This document shows, piece after piece, positions 35,698 through 47,356 of a stretch of 64,000 nucleotides of DNA (position 1 is the stretch's first letter; each line of letters starts with the position of its first letter). The translations under genes were made by a program, and so were the position numbers. A model generated the notes under the pieces. That model saw only the letters and a program-made list of their open reading frames with translations, was not told the DNA's origin and searched no databases. This stretch comes from Scilla litardierei (Eukaryota; Streptophyta; Magnoliopsida; Asparagales; Asparagaceae): NCBI GenBank assembly GCA_030789695.1, contig CM061134.1, forward strand, positions 67,307,486 through 67,371,485, written 5' to 3'.

Positions 35698-36497
35698 TGT
35701 GGAGAGGGGTAAATGATTTTGGGAAAAACTGAGGAAGGGAATGGTTCGGGCTCCATATCGATATTCTTTAAACCAATGTCCCTAGTCGTCTCCTCCTCCT
35801 GTTCATCCAAAATTGCTCGCTCATCCTCTACTTTGCACACACTTCCTGCCACGTCAATGTTTTCATTCGTGACTTCATCGTGACATGGCTCGCTCGATAT
35901 ACCTGCAATAGAAGATAAACTCACATTAGATTCTGGAAATTGAATTTCAAAAGATTTATTTTCTTCTAAGCAAGTGGAAATCAGCTTAAGATTTTCAATA
36001 GATTGCTGAATCTGTCGACTCCGAGCAAGGAAGTTTTCTTGGAATTGATGGGATGTGGCCTCCTGTGTCTGAATGACCAATTGAACTTCCTCTTTCAAGT
36101 GTTGCAAAGGTACGTCTACACTTTGCTCCCCTTGATCAAGGCTTGAAGGCTCCGTTGACTCGCACTCTGAAGTCTCTTTCTTGATTTCTTCATTCTCTTG
36201 TAAAGACTCCATGTAGTTCCACGCCTCTGTCGGCGTCATGACTCCCAGGAACTCCTGCAGCTATGGTCGTAGTCCACCTAGGAAGGACTCCATAAGCTCT
36301 TTCTTTGTAAACCCATGCTGCGGATAGCTCGATATTATGTCTGTGAACCACCTCCAGGCCTGAAAGAAAGTTTCACAATCAGTCTGATTAAAACCAACAA
36401 TCTAGAGCTTCTCCATCCTATGTTTGTGTGCCCTATCATATTCTGCATCATACAAATTGTTCGTGCAATAAAATTTCATGTATTCCATATACTCCAT
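35694..36497 (-). pseudogene. C2 residual gag
   Basis: The frame runs from ATG 36497. Its N-terminal 85 codons resemble a retrotransposon gag core (ETFFQAW...FTDIISSYPQHGFTKKELMESF), similar in order to F Gag. It then enters a 180-residue acidic, Gln-rich stretch (DVPLQHLKEEVQL). In-frame TAG codons occur after EKL and after GLRP. C1 lacks the first and has its stop two codons later than the second. No zinc knuckle or protease. Confidence 0.6.
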
Positions 36498-36609
36498 TCT
36501 TTAAAGAAAAAACAAAAAATAAAATAAAAAAATCCTAGACTATAAGATGGAAGGATCTCACCGAATGTTCCTCCAAACGAACTGAAATCGTAGATCGCAA
36601 GTACTGTTG

Positions 36610-36627
36610 TCCCCGGCAACGGCGCCA
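36610..36627 (-). promoter_or_regulatory. C2 primer-binding site (tRNA-Asp)
   Basis: The minus strand reads TGGCGCCGTTGCCGGGGA, six bases after the 5' LTR. It is complementary to the tRNA-Asp 3' end, the Athila-type primer. A second copy is at 32044-32061. Confidence 0.88.
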
Positions 36628-36633
36628 AAAACT

Positions 36634-38890
36634 TGCCTCGTCTCAAATGATGTGAGAACTACTCCCAAGCACAGGAGATCGTGCAAGTAATATCCTGGTG
36701 AGTCCAGGTATCGAATCCACGGGACAACTGACCTGCAAAACTACGAACGTCAATCTGTAAAGAATAATAATACGATGTTAACCAACCACCTATCAAACAT
36801 AAAGATATAGGTATCAAGAGTTTGGAATAAGAAGCGAAAATCTTACGATATTTACGGTGACTTAGGTAGGGATACAAGTATGGGGATCATGTGTTGGGTT
36901 TGATTTCATTAGGGTGTGTGCAATCAATGAATATCAATACCTTTTCTATAACTCAACGTTTCGTCCGGTCAGGGCACGAGAACGTCGGAAAGTATGGCGA
37001 TCAAGCGTATGAAAACATGCCAAAGAATTAATCAAGTGCAAATAGGGCGAAAAGATATAGAAACCAATAATTACGACACCCTAACTACGTCAACACCAAC
37101 ACATATGAAGTGGATGTGCTACGGTTGTAATTTCATTAGGAGTTAATAATCGCTGAAATATCATGTCTTTCATATAACTCAACGCTTCGTCCGGTCAGGG
37201 CACGAAGACGTCGGAAGATGAAACGATGAAAACTAGTCAAAATAGCCGTATACGTATCACTAGCAACATTGATTTCATTAAACGATGAACGCAATAATAA
37301 GTTCAGATTAGTGAACATGAATTGGCTAGCCTTGTCAGGGCCTAGCCATACGGGAAGTAAATAATATCGACAATAAGCAAATACCCATCAAATACGTTGT
37401 AAAAATCAACATTACTAGCAATTTGAACATGAAAATATGACTAAAGACATGAAATTCATCAACTAAATACTCCTAATTACATCACAACATAGCACAAGGA
37501 GATTAGCCACGCATGGTGCAATAAAAATCAGATTTGATAGCCAAATACATCGTTTTAATAGCCAAAATACAATGAAATACACCAAATACGGGGTATAAGT
37601 TCAAGAATTTATCACCAAATCTCCACTTTAGAACCCAAAACTCCTTTAAAAGTAGGAAGAATAGCCTCTGGAAATTTTCAGAATTTTCCCCTGGAGAAAT
37701 ACGCATAGTAGCCGCTCCAAAAGTCCCAAAATACGCCAGAATACCCTCAAAAACCCTAGAAATACGCTTAAATAAAGAGATTGCGGGTTTAAGTTGCTTA
37801 ACGGGTTGAAACCCCCGCACCCGCTTACGCTTTAACCCGATCCAAAGTCGGAGCAATTAAGAGCCGTCCATCTAAGCAGGATTGAACAAGGTGGCGCCGC
37901 GTGGCGCTTTAATATTCACGCAAAGCCCGCATCCGATATCAACTCCGAATACAGCTTGGGTTAAATCCGACCGTCGAATCGAGGATCCAACGATCGAAGA
38001 GAGGCCACGTCGCCAGCTGCAGCCCGTCTTTGCTTTCAAGTTGCGGGTATGATATCAACCGTAGGATCAAGATCCCACGCCTCTTCGCTAGCCACGTCTC
38101 CCGCTCAAGATTTCGAATTCGAAATCGAATTAACCGCTGTCTGGGCCGTTGGATGGGCATCGGAGGGATGAGATTCACTCGCTCGTCGGCCTCGTTTTCG
38201 TGCGTCATCGAAGTGATCCAGGCCGTTGGAATTTCGATCAACGATCTCCAGTGCGCCACGTGGTCCGAGATTACGCTCGTCGCTTCGCCTCGCTGAGAAT
38301 TTCACGCGCCGTCCGATCAACATCGGACCGTTCACATGAAGCCACGTCGTCGCTTGATCTCGCCCGCTGCTCCGTTCAACTCGAGTGAGGGCCGTTGGAT
38401 CTAGATCCAACGGCCACGATCTTCCGCATTTCTCCGCGCGTGATGAAGCCAGATGTCGACCGTTCGATCAAGATCGAACGGTCGATATTTAATCGCATCT
38501 GCGTTTTGCTGCGGCTGTAGGATGAAGGCGGGAATCGATGGATTGCTGCCATGTGGACGCTTGTGATTGGCTGTTGAGCGTATTTTCGTATTTAATTTCG
38601 TATTTCTCCATTTAAATTGTATTCTGCATTCAAAAATTCATAGAAATTAGCACAGATCTCAGAAAAATACAAATAAATAGTCGTTGGAATCGTGAGATCG
38701 AGACGATACTAAGAAAAATATAAAAATGCAAAAATACTCAATAGAATTCGTGTTTTGTGCACAAATAATGTGATTTCTCTAATAAATAATGGTGTACAAA
38801 ATACGCACATATTAGAGAGCAATTAAGTATTATATAGGCACATCATAGGACTAATTAGGGGGTTAAATACGCAATATTCACTCCGAATCA
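36634..38890 (-). repeat. C2 5' LTR (sense minus)
   Basis: 2257 bp. Diverges from the other C2 LTR visibly more than the C1 pair does, so C2 is older than C1. Confidence 0.92.
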
Positions 38891-39534
38891 ACTACACTTG
38901 CCACGTTATTTGCTGTACACAATACACTTGTCATGCTGCTACTTGTACACTACGTTTGACTTGCTTATATTTTCCTTATGCTGCCATGGTTTAGCTATTG
39001 AAATCATATCTTGCCACTTACCTTGCTTTGTTAATGGTTTCGAAAACCTTGTCGAGGGTCAAGTTTCTTTTTATCCTCTTTAAAACTTGCCGAGCGACCC
39101 TCGCTGACGTATATTTCTTGTCTTGTGAAATATACGTCAGGTATTAGACAGGTCTGCAGAGGAGTTGCTTAGAGACCTTGCAGGTTGATCAGGAGTGCCG
39201 TGCCGCTAAGTTCCTTCGCTGAGGAGTGATGTACCTTCGCATCATTTTTGTACATTGTTATCTCTTTCAATATCTGTATGGTTTTTAGACCCTTTCACTT
39301 TTGCTTCTTTCATTGTTGTAAATCATTTTGAGATTTGAGATTTGAGATTGTAATAAAATATTATCTGTGTTGTTTGAGTCGCATGCAAGAACCTGCAGGA
39401 TGTTATCACACAGACGCGTAATGTGCTTAAACCAAGGAGGAGAGAAAAGAAAAAGTACCTCCTTCTTGCTTTAAGCACATGCGGACCTTCGTCGCGTCTT
39501 CGCTCCCAAGTACAATGGAAAGCGGGGCGTGACA
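38891..39534 (+). repeat. Element A 3' LTR, second segment
   Basis: Starts with the second TSD copy actac (38891-38895) and aligns with 26942-27575. It contains the CTGACGTA hairpin (39104-39140) and ends GGGGCGTGACA at 39534. Confidence 0.93.
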
Positions 39535-39539
39535 ATGCC

Positions 39540-40293
39540 CCTATAGAGCCACCTCCTTGTTCGCTTCGGGATTCAACCTTCCCAAGTTCGACCGCAGGGA
39601 TAAGTTCGTCGGTGTCAAGATGAACACGAACTTCTCTTTCCGCTCCCTCACTTTACTCGCCATGTCAAGGTCGAGATGCTGATCCTTCCTCGCACTAACA
39701 TAATAATACGCTCCTCGTCGCTTCGCTTAGAAGAAATGCCGAAACAATAGCAGGGTCGGATTTATGCCACTATCGAAGCAGATAACAAGAAACCCGACCA
39801 TGGAGCTGATCGAGTTCGACATCAGTTGGAAGATCGGAAGCTCGAGGAAGTTCAGCATGTCCAAGAGGAAGGGGTGGAGCAGAAACCGAAGTCCGAGCAC
39901 GAAGGTCGGAAAATAGACCCCAACTTCGTTGTCCTTGGGCAAACAAACCCGTTCATCGAAGGTGGGGAGGCAAACATCATAGGGTGGCCGGATATACTTG
40001 GAACGAATCTCGACGTAGCTAATGCGCTTTGTATCGGACGATAAAGCCAGGATCTTCGTCGGACCCGTTGTCGTAGCCACGTCGACAGTCAGCCCTGAGC
40101 CCTTCTTTTTGGCTTTCTTAGGAACCGTCGACGTCGAGGGGACAGCTGGGGGCTGCTTCTCGCTCCTCTGGCTAAGACTCCGCCACATCCACAGACACGG
40201 TCTGTTCCCCGGTCCCTTCGGAGCTAACATCCACAAACTCGTCGAAGTGCTTCTCGGCGTGTTTTTAGAGGAAGAAGATTCGGATGAAGTCAT
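39540..40293 (-). pseudogene. Element D gag-like gene, 5' part
   Basis: Starts at ATG 40293. Ser/Pro/Lys-rich N-terminus with KKAKKK, then the core of the 'putative gypsy type transposon' family (PF04195-like): DERVCLPKDNEVGVYF, FVLGLRFLLHPFL, SMVGFLVIC, LLFRHFF. An in-frame TAA follows RHFF at 39727, yet the same frame continues with family-like sequence (LDLDMASKVRERKEKFVFI) to NKEVAL, another TAG and the A insertion. The frame resumes at 1120. The stops fit C-to-T changes of CAA/CAG codons. The protein is thought to be a gag-like product of non-autonomous gypsy-related elements; its role is unknown. Confidence 0.75.
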
Positions 40294-40568
40294 CTGATAA
40301 GAGGACGAAGAGAATACCTAAGAGAGAGTCATCGGAGCTCCGATGAAGCGAGATTGGCAGCGCGTGCTCGAAGACGAAGTACAAAAGGAGATTTGAAATT
40401 TGAAAGCAGGAGGAACTCGCAACCGTTTCACCCCTTCTTTGTTTTATAAAGGGCGTCGGCCAATCTCGACCGCTGAGGGTGGGCCACGTGGCAAGATCTA
40501 TAGCAGAGCCGTCACCTCAGCTTCTCCCCAGAGCCGTACGCAGTATGTGTCATGCTCCAAGTGGCGAG
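40294..40568 (-). promoter_or_regulatory. Element D upstream region with TATA box
   Basis: The minus strand reads CTTTATAAAAC at 40451-40441, about 150 bases before the D start codon, giving a plausible leader of about 120 nt. Element E begins at 40569, so upstream control sequence is truncated or displaced. Confidence 0.5.
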
Positions 40569-41024
40569 TGTCACGCCTCGCTTCCCAAAACGACGCAAGC
40601 GAAACATGAATAAGGTCCGCTTGGGCCGGAGCTGTGAGGCTCGGACCCAATAAGCTTCTGTAAGGGGGTACCATTTAAAAATTACAGGTTCTTGCATATA
40701 TATAATTCAGAACAACAAAATTACAAAAAGAAAGGATGCATTCATTTTATAAAAGAGACAATATCCAGTTTATGACAAGTCTAAAAGAAGAGAAGCCTGA
40801 GCATGGCAACAAACTGCAGAAAAAGGAAACTAATGATGCGAAGCACCTAACCTAGGCAAAAAGGTAAAGTGTTGCTAGACACCCAACTAAAAGCAGTAAC
40901 CTCTGTAAAACAGCGACGAAAGAGACCTTTAAGCCTGGTCATCGTCGGGTACATACTTCGGGTCGACGCCCTCTGGCTCCAAGTACATAGGTACATCCTG
41001 CTCGTCAACGTGCTCTGGCTCAAC

Positions 41025-41068
41025 ACCTGACATACCTCACCCAAGAGAAAAGGAACTGTACGTCAGGT
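41025..41068 (-). repeat. CTGACGTA hairpin, element E LTR
   Basis: Plus-strand arms ACCTGACATA and TGTACGTCAGGT. The single A/C mismatch becomes U-G on the minus strand, which is E's sense strand. Confidence 0.6.
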
Positions 41069-41436
41069 AAAGTCTACACAGAAGGGTTAGACTTTACTGC
41101 AAGTGTAAGGTAATTTAAGAGCAACATTTTACTGGTTGATTAACATACTACGGTTATGACATGGCAGCTGTACTATACAGGAGGTAAAACAGTGCAAGAA
41201 GGTAAACACGATAGACAGTAGCCGTAGCGTGTGCTACCAGCTACGGGACTAAGCTAGACGGGACGGGACTGGACAAGATAAGACATGTGTGACTCGAAGG
41301 GTTCACGCCTTACGGTTTGAGGGCGGCCAGACCCTCTCCCCGTGCGACCGCTCAACCCTACCCCAAACCCAAATACACAAGACGAGACATGACAAGGAAT
41401 CACCCACTCACTTGGTGAGAGCCCTATTCGCCCGCA

Positions 41437-41643
41437 GGCTTATCCATTACCAATCGTGAGAAGGGTTCACTCTCTCTAGCTTGGAGAGTGCCATATTCGT
41501 CTGCAGGCTTATCCATTTCCAATCGTGACAAGGGTTCACTCTCTCTAGCTTGGAGAGTGTCCTATTCGCCCGAAGGCTTATCCATTTCCAATCGTGACAA
41601 GGGTTCACTCTCTCTAGCTTGGAGAGTGCCCTATTCGCCCGCA
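41437..41643 (-). repeat. 69-bp tandem repeats in element E LTR
   Basis: Units begin GGCTTATCC at 41437, 41506 and 41575, with a partial at 41644. A shortened unit precedes at about 41390. They occupy the place of the 55-bp repeats in B and share the AAGCCTGCGGGCG core. Confidence 0.9.
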
Positions 41644-44019
41644 GGCTTATGTAATACATGACATGACATGGCAAGACTAGAATGAATGAGAGTTACATGG
41701 CATGACAAGAATGGATGAGAGTTGTTCAATCTAGGGGGTCCACATGCACGCACACACAGATGAAACCTATGGTAGCAGTTGTTGTTGTTGTTTCTAGGGG
41801 CTCCACACGCATGCACCAACAGAGAAAACCTATGGTGTCAGTTGTTGTTGTTGTTATATGTATACTTCGTCGTCAAGTCTAAGCTGTCAAGGGGGTCCCG
41901 GACGCTATCATTTCACGTCCGGTTCTCTTTAAATGTTCTTTAACTTCCTAAGAAGGGGAAGGCCTACACATGGCCATAAGAACACAAGTGTAAACACTTG
42001 TCTGCGATGGCGAGTGTGTCGTCTGTCTGGAGCGTCTTGTCGAAGCGGCGCATCAGTGAGGGTCTGTCTGAAACGGATCAACGGCGGTGTCAAGACACGT
42101 TTTTCATCATTCCTATTAGTGTTCATTTCTAGGTTCAACGGGGCTATCCTAGCAGTCACAGTCACGTTTTTGTTTTGTTTCAGCCTAATCGACAATCTTT
42201 CTTATGTGCACAGATATTCAGTCCTTCGTCCATGTCAAATATTTTGCAAATTTTTAAAGGAGCATAAATGAAATTTAATTATTGTTGACGATTTTTAGAT
42301 TAAGTTTCCGATTTGCTAATGTGGGGGTTTTTGCTACGCGTTAGAGGACTAACCTTTTGGCGTTGATCGAAAAGCAGATGTCGGGTCTGAACGGTGATGG
42401 ATCAGCGTCGTCTACAAAATCTCGGCCGTGGTTAGTGTAGCGAGACACTTTCAGACAGCGAGGTGGAAGCATGAACAACGAGCACATGTCAAGATCTCTC
42501 TCCCGTTGCGGGTAGCGCAACGGATCTTCATGGCGGCGGCAACGTCGGGGGAAAACACGCGAGTTCGGTGATGCGCATGAACTCCAATGATCAAAGGTGG
42601 CTGTCGGTGATGAAGGAGGTCAGTGGGTGTTGCTCAGGCTGGTGGGTGGCCGACAGCGTCAGCGCACGGCGGTGGGCGGCCGTGAGAAGATGAAGAAGAC
42701 AGATTCGCGCAACGGTGGTTGTCGCACGTCGCAACAGAAATGCAGCGATCAGAGGAGTCAAAGGGGACTTGAATTGGTTAAAGGGGTTTGATAGGGATCT
42801 AATGGTGGTGGAGTGGTTGTCGGAAGCGGTCGGAGATGGCCGGGCACGGCATTTTTCCAACGATGGATAGATCTGTCCAAAACTGTCGTTAGGGCTGAGT
42901 TTGATGGGATTTTCAAAGAGATCGAGATGAGAGAAGTGAGAAAGAAGGGGTGCAGATGATAGGAGGGTTCGAGAGAAGTACAACGATGGTAGGGTGTCCG
43001 TCGGCGGTGGCCGGAGGTGGCCGGGCGCCTGCGTTGAAGATCGGCACGCAGATCTGTCAAAACAGCCGCTAGGGCTTGGTTTCAACGGGTTTTCGAGGAG
43101 TTAGAGATGAGGGAAGAGAGTAAGGGGAGTTGCAGATGATAGAGGGATCAAAGGAGAGTTGAATGGGGGCGGTGGTGGTCGCCGGTGGCGGCGGATGGCC
43201 GGCGACCGGGCATTTTTCTGGCGAGATGTGCTGCTACCAAAAACTGCGGCTGGGGGGCTTTGTGTTGCAGCTTTGAGGGCTTTGGAAAAGGGGAGAGGGA
43301 GGAGGAAGGAGGTGGAGGAGCTGCCAGAGTAGGGGGTGGTCTGGGGGTGGCCGCCGGAGCCCAGAGGAAGAAGCAAAGTCGGCGGCTGGGCTCCTTGCGT
43401 GGGTTGTGTGAGGTTTGTTAGGGTTGAGGGCTGGGTTGTTTCTAAAATAGAGGATGGTTTGCTAAAGTTTTTTTAAAGAGGGTATAATTTAGGGGTTGAC
43501 TAGGAGAGAGGGTGAGGGAGTGGGTGTACAAAGAGATGAAAAGCTGGGTGAGGGTAGTGGTAGCAAATCCCTTTCATGATACGTACAAATCTCATTAAGA
43601 TTTGGATTAACAAATTTGAATTTTGGATTGATTAGGCTTAATGGGCTTGATTTTGATTAATGATTTTGGTGGGATAGGGGTGCTAGAAAATTACTTAAAA
43701 AATATCGGGACGACCGTAACGAACAGAGACTCGGGGCTACGGTGGTCAATCGTGTGTTTGGTCCACGGAAAACGAACAAAAAAATAAAAGATCCGGCAAC
43801 CAAGTCCAAAGCTACGACGACTCTGCAATCAAACCTGATTTGTGGGAGAACGACCCGTGAAATGACATTCACTAAAAATCCCACAAATAACTACTCTCCC
43901 ATACAGTCACAATGACATATCACATCACATAGTCTGGATCCAAGAAGAGGCCAAATAAAATACGCACACGAAAAGAGTCGTACGCGCAGAAAATACGAAC
44001 GGCCGGAAAGCGGCCGTTA

Positions 44020-44032
44020 CATTCTACCCACC
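44020..44032 (-). promoter_or_regulatory. Element E polypurine tract
   Basis: The minus strand reads AAGGTGGGTAGAA, identical to that of B, abutting the 3' LTR. Confidence 0.8.
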
Positions 44033-46558
44033 TTAGAAATGATTCCGTCCTCGGAATCACTTATACTAATAATAATAATATCTATAAACACGTATGCCTA
44101 TAACTCCTATATTCCACCTAATGATTGCTAATCCTATAACTTATAATCAGTGTTCCTCAACAATTCATCATAACTCGTCTCTCCACTGAGTAACGCTACA
44201 ACTAGAATTACATCATATCACTTAACAATGAATCCACATTATCGTTTGCAAATCAACAATCATCTCGTCCCCAATATGTTTTTCATCATATTTTCTCATA
44301 AATTTGTCCTCCATAATCAATGAACCATCAAACTACATCTATCCTTACCCCAATCATCTAATCTCCTAATCATATAAAATCTGTCTTCCTAACTGTCCAT
44401 TCATCTCAACATGTCATGTTACTTCCAATGTCTTCTCACCCCAACCTATAGTCAAATCTTGATGCTTTAAATGTTCTACTCATTCTCATGATCACCCTAA
44501 CTCATACTATCCCGTCCTAGCTACTCATATCTATCACTCGTCCAAGTTTCAAATCGATTAAGTACTCATCTCTCTGTATATAATTTCCCCCAACCAGGAT
44601 TTTCCATTGAGTCCGTCACACATTGGTATTTTAAATAAGTCTTGGACACCTCGTTCTTTTCATTCGAAAGAAATCTAATCTAATATCCTTGTCATTCAAA
44701 ATCAACTAATCACCGATATAACATATCTCATCTCACTCTAAGCCTACCCGCAAACATAACCCTATAACAATAATAGCTAGTACTAACAATATCATAACAA
44801 TAAAAAATAACACTCCCGAAGAGGGAAAGGAAAGAAAGGAAGTTTAAGGCCAACGACATATTTTAAAACATTTGGAAAAATGTGTGCAGTTGTGGTATTG
44901 GATGAGGGAGGATAAAGGGTTGTGATCTTGCGAGCTAGTTTCAAGAACTTTGAAAAAAATTGGTTTAAAAGAAACAAAAGTTTTGATACAATCACATGCA
45001 GTCGAAGATAAGGCGTACAATAATATGGAAGACTAAGTATAAGGGGCTACCTGCTATGACGCTATCCACACCTATATGAATACCATCATTCAGACAACTT
45101 CATACATATATCACGGATAACACTGAGTATTCATACATGACACAAGAGACAATCAGTAATATCCTAAAGGTAACAAGTCATACAGGTCTGCACACTCTAC
45201 CTATAAACATACACCATGACGACATCACAAAACCAAGGGCCCACTACAAAACTAGAGTTGACACCGACAACTACAAGCACTAATTTCTACACAACAGAAA
45301 GGAAGCCGAAACCAAAAGTGTACCGAAATAAGATTGGAAGGAACGCGTTCAAATAAGGCGAGATAAAGAGATAGATGGTTGGGTGGGACAAAAATATTGC
45401 TCAAAATAATTAAATAGATGAAAGAAGAATTACGTGTAAAATATGGTACCATATACATTTATACCAAAAAAATATGCAGAAGTAGTGAGCAGATGGTAGA
45501 ATATTACAACTCGGAAAAAGAGTTAGACGAAGGAATAAAGAGTAGGGTGAGGTAGTGATTGTTTTGCAAATGTAAATAGATTTACGCAAAGATTCTTTTG
45601 AAGTATGAGCAGGATGAACATAGAACTGATATATATACAAAAAAAATTTTGAAGTTCCATTTAGCTTAGAAAATATTCTGAAAGTACGTACGGTAAGTGG
45701 TTAAAATAAATTTCATAGTTTAGAAAAAAAAGAATAATATATATTGAATTGTCAAAATGGGAACAAGGTTTTAAAACTGAAATCCAAAAGATATCGGTTA
45801 GAAATATTTACACGATAGTAATTTAAAAAAATTACGTCCAAGAAGAATTCAAAATCCAAGAAAGAATTTTAACTCCACTGAAAAGCGAGGAATTTAAATA
45901 TGTAATAAGGTGTTTTCAAAGAAGTTAAACCGAGCGAAGAGTTTAATGAGGAATTTCGAAAATGCTTATAGAGGAAACAGAATTTGCAATGGGGAAAAGC
46001 TTCGAAGGAGTAACGACTATTGTTATGAAGCGATCACGTGATTTGAGGGCAAGGAATATGACCGTATGATGAATACGCCTAGGACATGATTCATGAAAAA
46101 CTACGATGGAAATTCTACGGACGATAACATAGAAAGATAACGACTAGGAAGATGCTAGAAATCAGGGGTTCTAACTATCAAGCCGTCTAAAGATCAGGAA
46201 AACTTAGCACTATGACTTCCTAATGAACTAGACTGTAATAGAGAGATCTCAGGGAAGAGTCCTAAGCGAGTCAAGATTTCATTCTGCTGGGCCCAAAGTT
46301 GATGGACCCGAGCGAACGACTAAAAGAAGGACTCTAGAAATCTAACATGGTCAGAGCCGGGTGAAGGGCAACTAGAGTATCCTAAGACAAGTATAGCTCA
46401 ATCTTATCCAAGGAGCATGATTATCAAACCTGGATGTCTATCTAAGTCTTCCTCCCTTCTAGGACAAGGAAAACCTAATTTAGACTTGTACATGTTAAAC
46501 TGGGTATTGAATGAATGTGGTACTCTTATTGTTCCGAACTTTTTGCATGACCTGCATG
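44033..46558 (-). other. Element E interior (non-coding)
   Basis: AT-rich, 2.5 kb, no ORF longer than about 80 codons that looks real. Matches to B are clear at the leader end (AAAAAGTTCGGAACAATAA, minus strand) and near 45180-45240. Confidence 0.75.
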
Positions 46559-46999
46559 TGTTGGATATTGGACTCCCCGGATTTGGTTTTGGATGATGAT
46601 CAAACATAAATATATCGTGAACTAACAATTTGTGAGCGCAGTTATGGAGATCGTCGCCAAATTCAAATGAACATCCAAGGCGACGTCTCGAGACTTCTCA
46701 AAGCACGTGATCGTATGCCTAAAGCTTCAACGCTTCGTTGAAGCTTATGGACCATTTTAGAAGTCAAGAAGATTCGATTGAAGCTTTTGAAGACGGTATC
46801 GACAAGTTATATTTATTGTCTTTAAGCTTCTTTCGTAGAATGTTAAGTCTTGAGTAGGTCTTACGGTTTAAATCTTCATAATGCTCATATCTTAGCTCTA
46901 GGATCTTAGTAGAAGTCTATACAAACTTTCCCGAAGCTTCGCGCTTCGATTCGCGACTTCTTGTGCATGTTAGTTGGTTCAAGAAGAAGAACTGACCGA
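46559..46999 (+). repeat. G: first 441 bp of a copia LTR, opposite orientation
   Basis: TGTTGGATATTGGACTCC matches the sense-strand start of the copia LTR at 24452. The match continues, diverged, through the GACGATCTCC and CTTCGATTCG blocks to the first palindrome unit (ACTGACCGA), where F is inserted. It represents another SIRE-like copy in plus orientation, inserted in E. The rest lies right of the window. Confidence 0.85.
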
Positions 47000-47356
47000 T
47001 GATCGCTCCGGATATACACCCAAAGAACGGTTGTAGTTTTACCGCAAGTGCACGGTGTAGCAGCGAGCGGGTATCGAACACAGGGAGGACGAATGACTGT
47101 GCTTGCTCCGAATCAACCTGGCTATTTGAGAACAGAGAAAATTGCCTTGGGCGATCCTGTCACAATCGTCAGACAAATGTGCGAAATATCAAATCAAATA
47201 AAGAACGTCTAGGGAATGGGGAATTCCCGCTACTCACCGTACTTCATAAATGTGGTTTGTCGGTATCAAAATTGCTAGAATGAGATTTCGGATGAACTAG
47301 TTGCAACTGAATGTAGAACCAGGCTCACGCTCTCGCGCTGTTGCCGGTCTATAGCT

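Larger units (their letters stand above)
31953..38890 (-). mobile_element. Element C2: non-autonomous Athila-like element with an aberrant end
   Basis: On the minus strand: LTR (38890-36634, 2257 bp), PBS, 2.3-kb interior, purine tract, LTR (34323-32068, 2256 bp), then a further PBS and leader piece (32067-31953) instead of ending. The 6938-bp block is flanked by TSD actac (31948-31952, 38891-38895), and the empty site is visible in the other A LTR near 26942. The tRNA-Asp PBS and the TTGGGGGGTG tract place it with Athila. No pol is present. Confidence 0.9.
1121..39534 (+). mobile_element. Element A: giant-LTR, gene-less Ty3/gypsy-type retrotransposon (interrupted by B and C2)
   Basis: LTRs start TGTAACGGCCTGTTT (1121 and 28054) and end GGGGCGTGACA (27575 and 39534). 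The target-site duplication is atgcc (1116-1120 and 39535-39539). After removing element B and its TSD, the left LTR is 4514 bp. After removing C2 and its TSD, the right LTR is 4538 bp. The interior is only 478 bp and has no ORF, but keeps a gypsy-type 3' end (TTTCGAGGACAAAA then a purine tract). Sense is plus, from the position of that tract. The element cannot encode its own enzymes and must have been moved in trans. It resembles LARD-type derivatives, but the LTR is about nine times longer than the interior. Confidence 0.93.
40569..44019 (-). repeat. Element E 3' LTR
   Basis: Shares with B the terminal hairpin region, the CTGACGTA hairpin (41025-41068), the GTAGGGTTGAGCG and AAGGCGTGAACCCTTCG blocks, and repeats with AAGCCTGCGGGCG. 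The U3 part (42590-43990) is diverged. Short Pro/Ser-rich ORFs on the minus strand at 42591-43376 are compositional. Confidence 0.88.
40569..46558 (-). mobile_element. Element E: gene-less relative of B, minus orientation, partial
   Basis: On the minus strand: leader-like start (46558), interior 46558-44020, purine tract, and a 3' LTR 44019-40569 (3451 bp) starting TGTAACGGCCGCTTTCC and ending GGCGTGACA. Leader and interior blocks match B, but with clear divergence. No gag or pol. The 5' LTR must lie beyond G and F, outside the window. The candidate left TSD is gcgag (40564-40568), unverified. Confidence 0.85.

Noticed and set aside
42591..43376. Pro/Ser-rich minus ORFs in the E LTR
   Set aside because: Low complexity, in an LTR, with no homologous frame in B.
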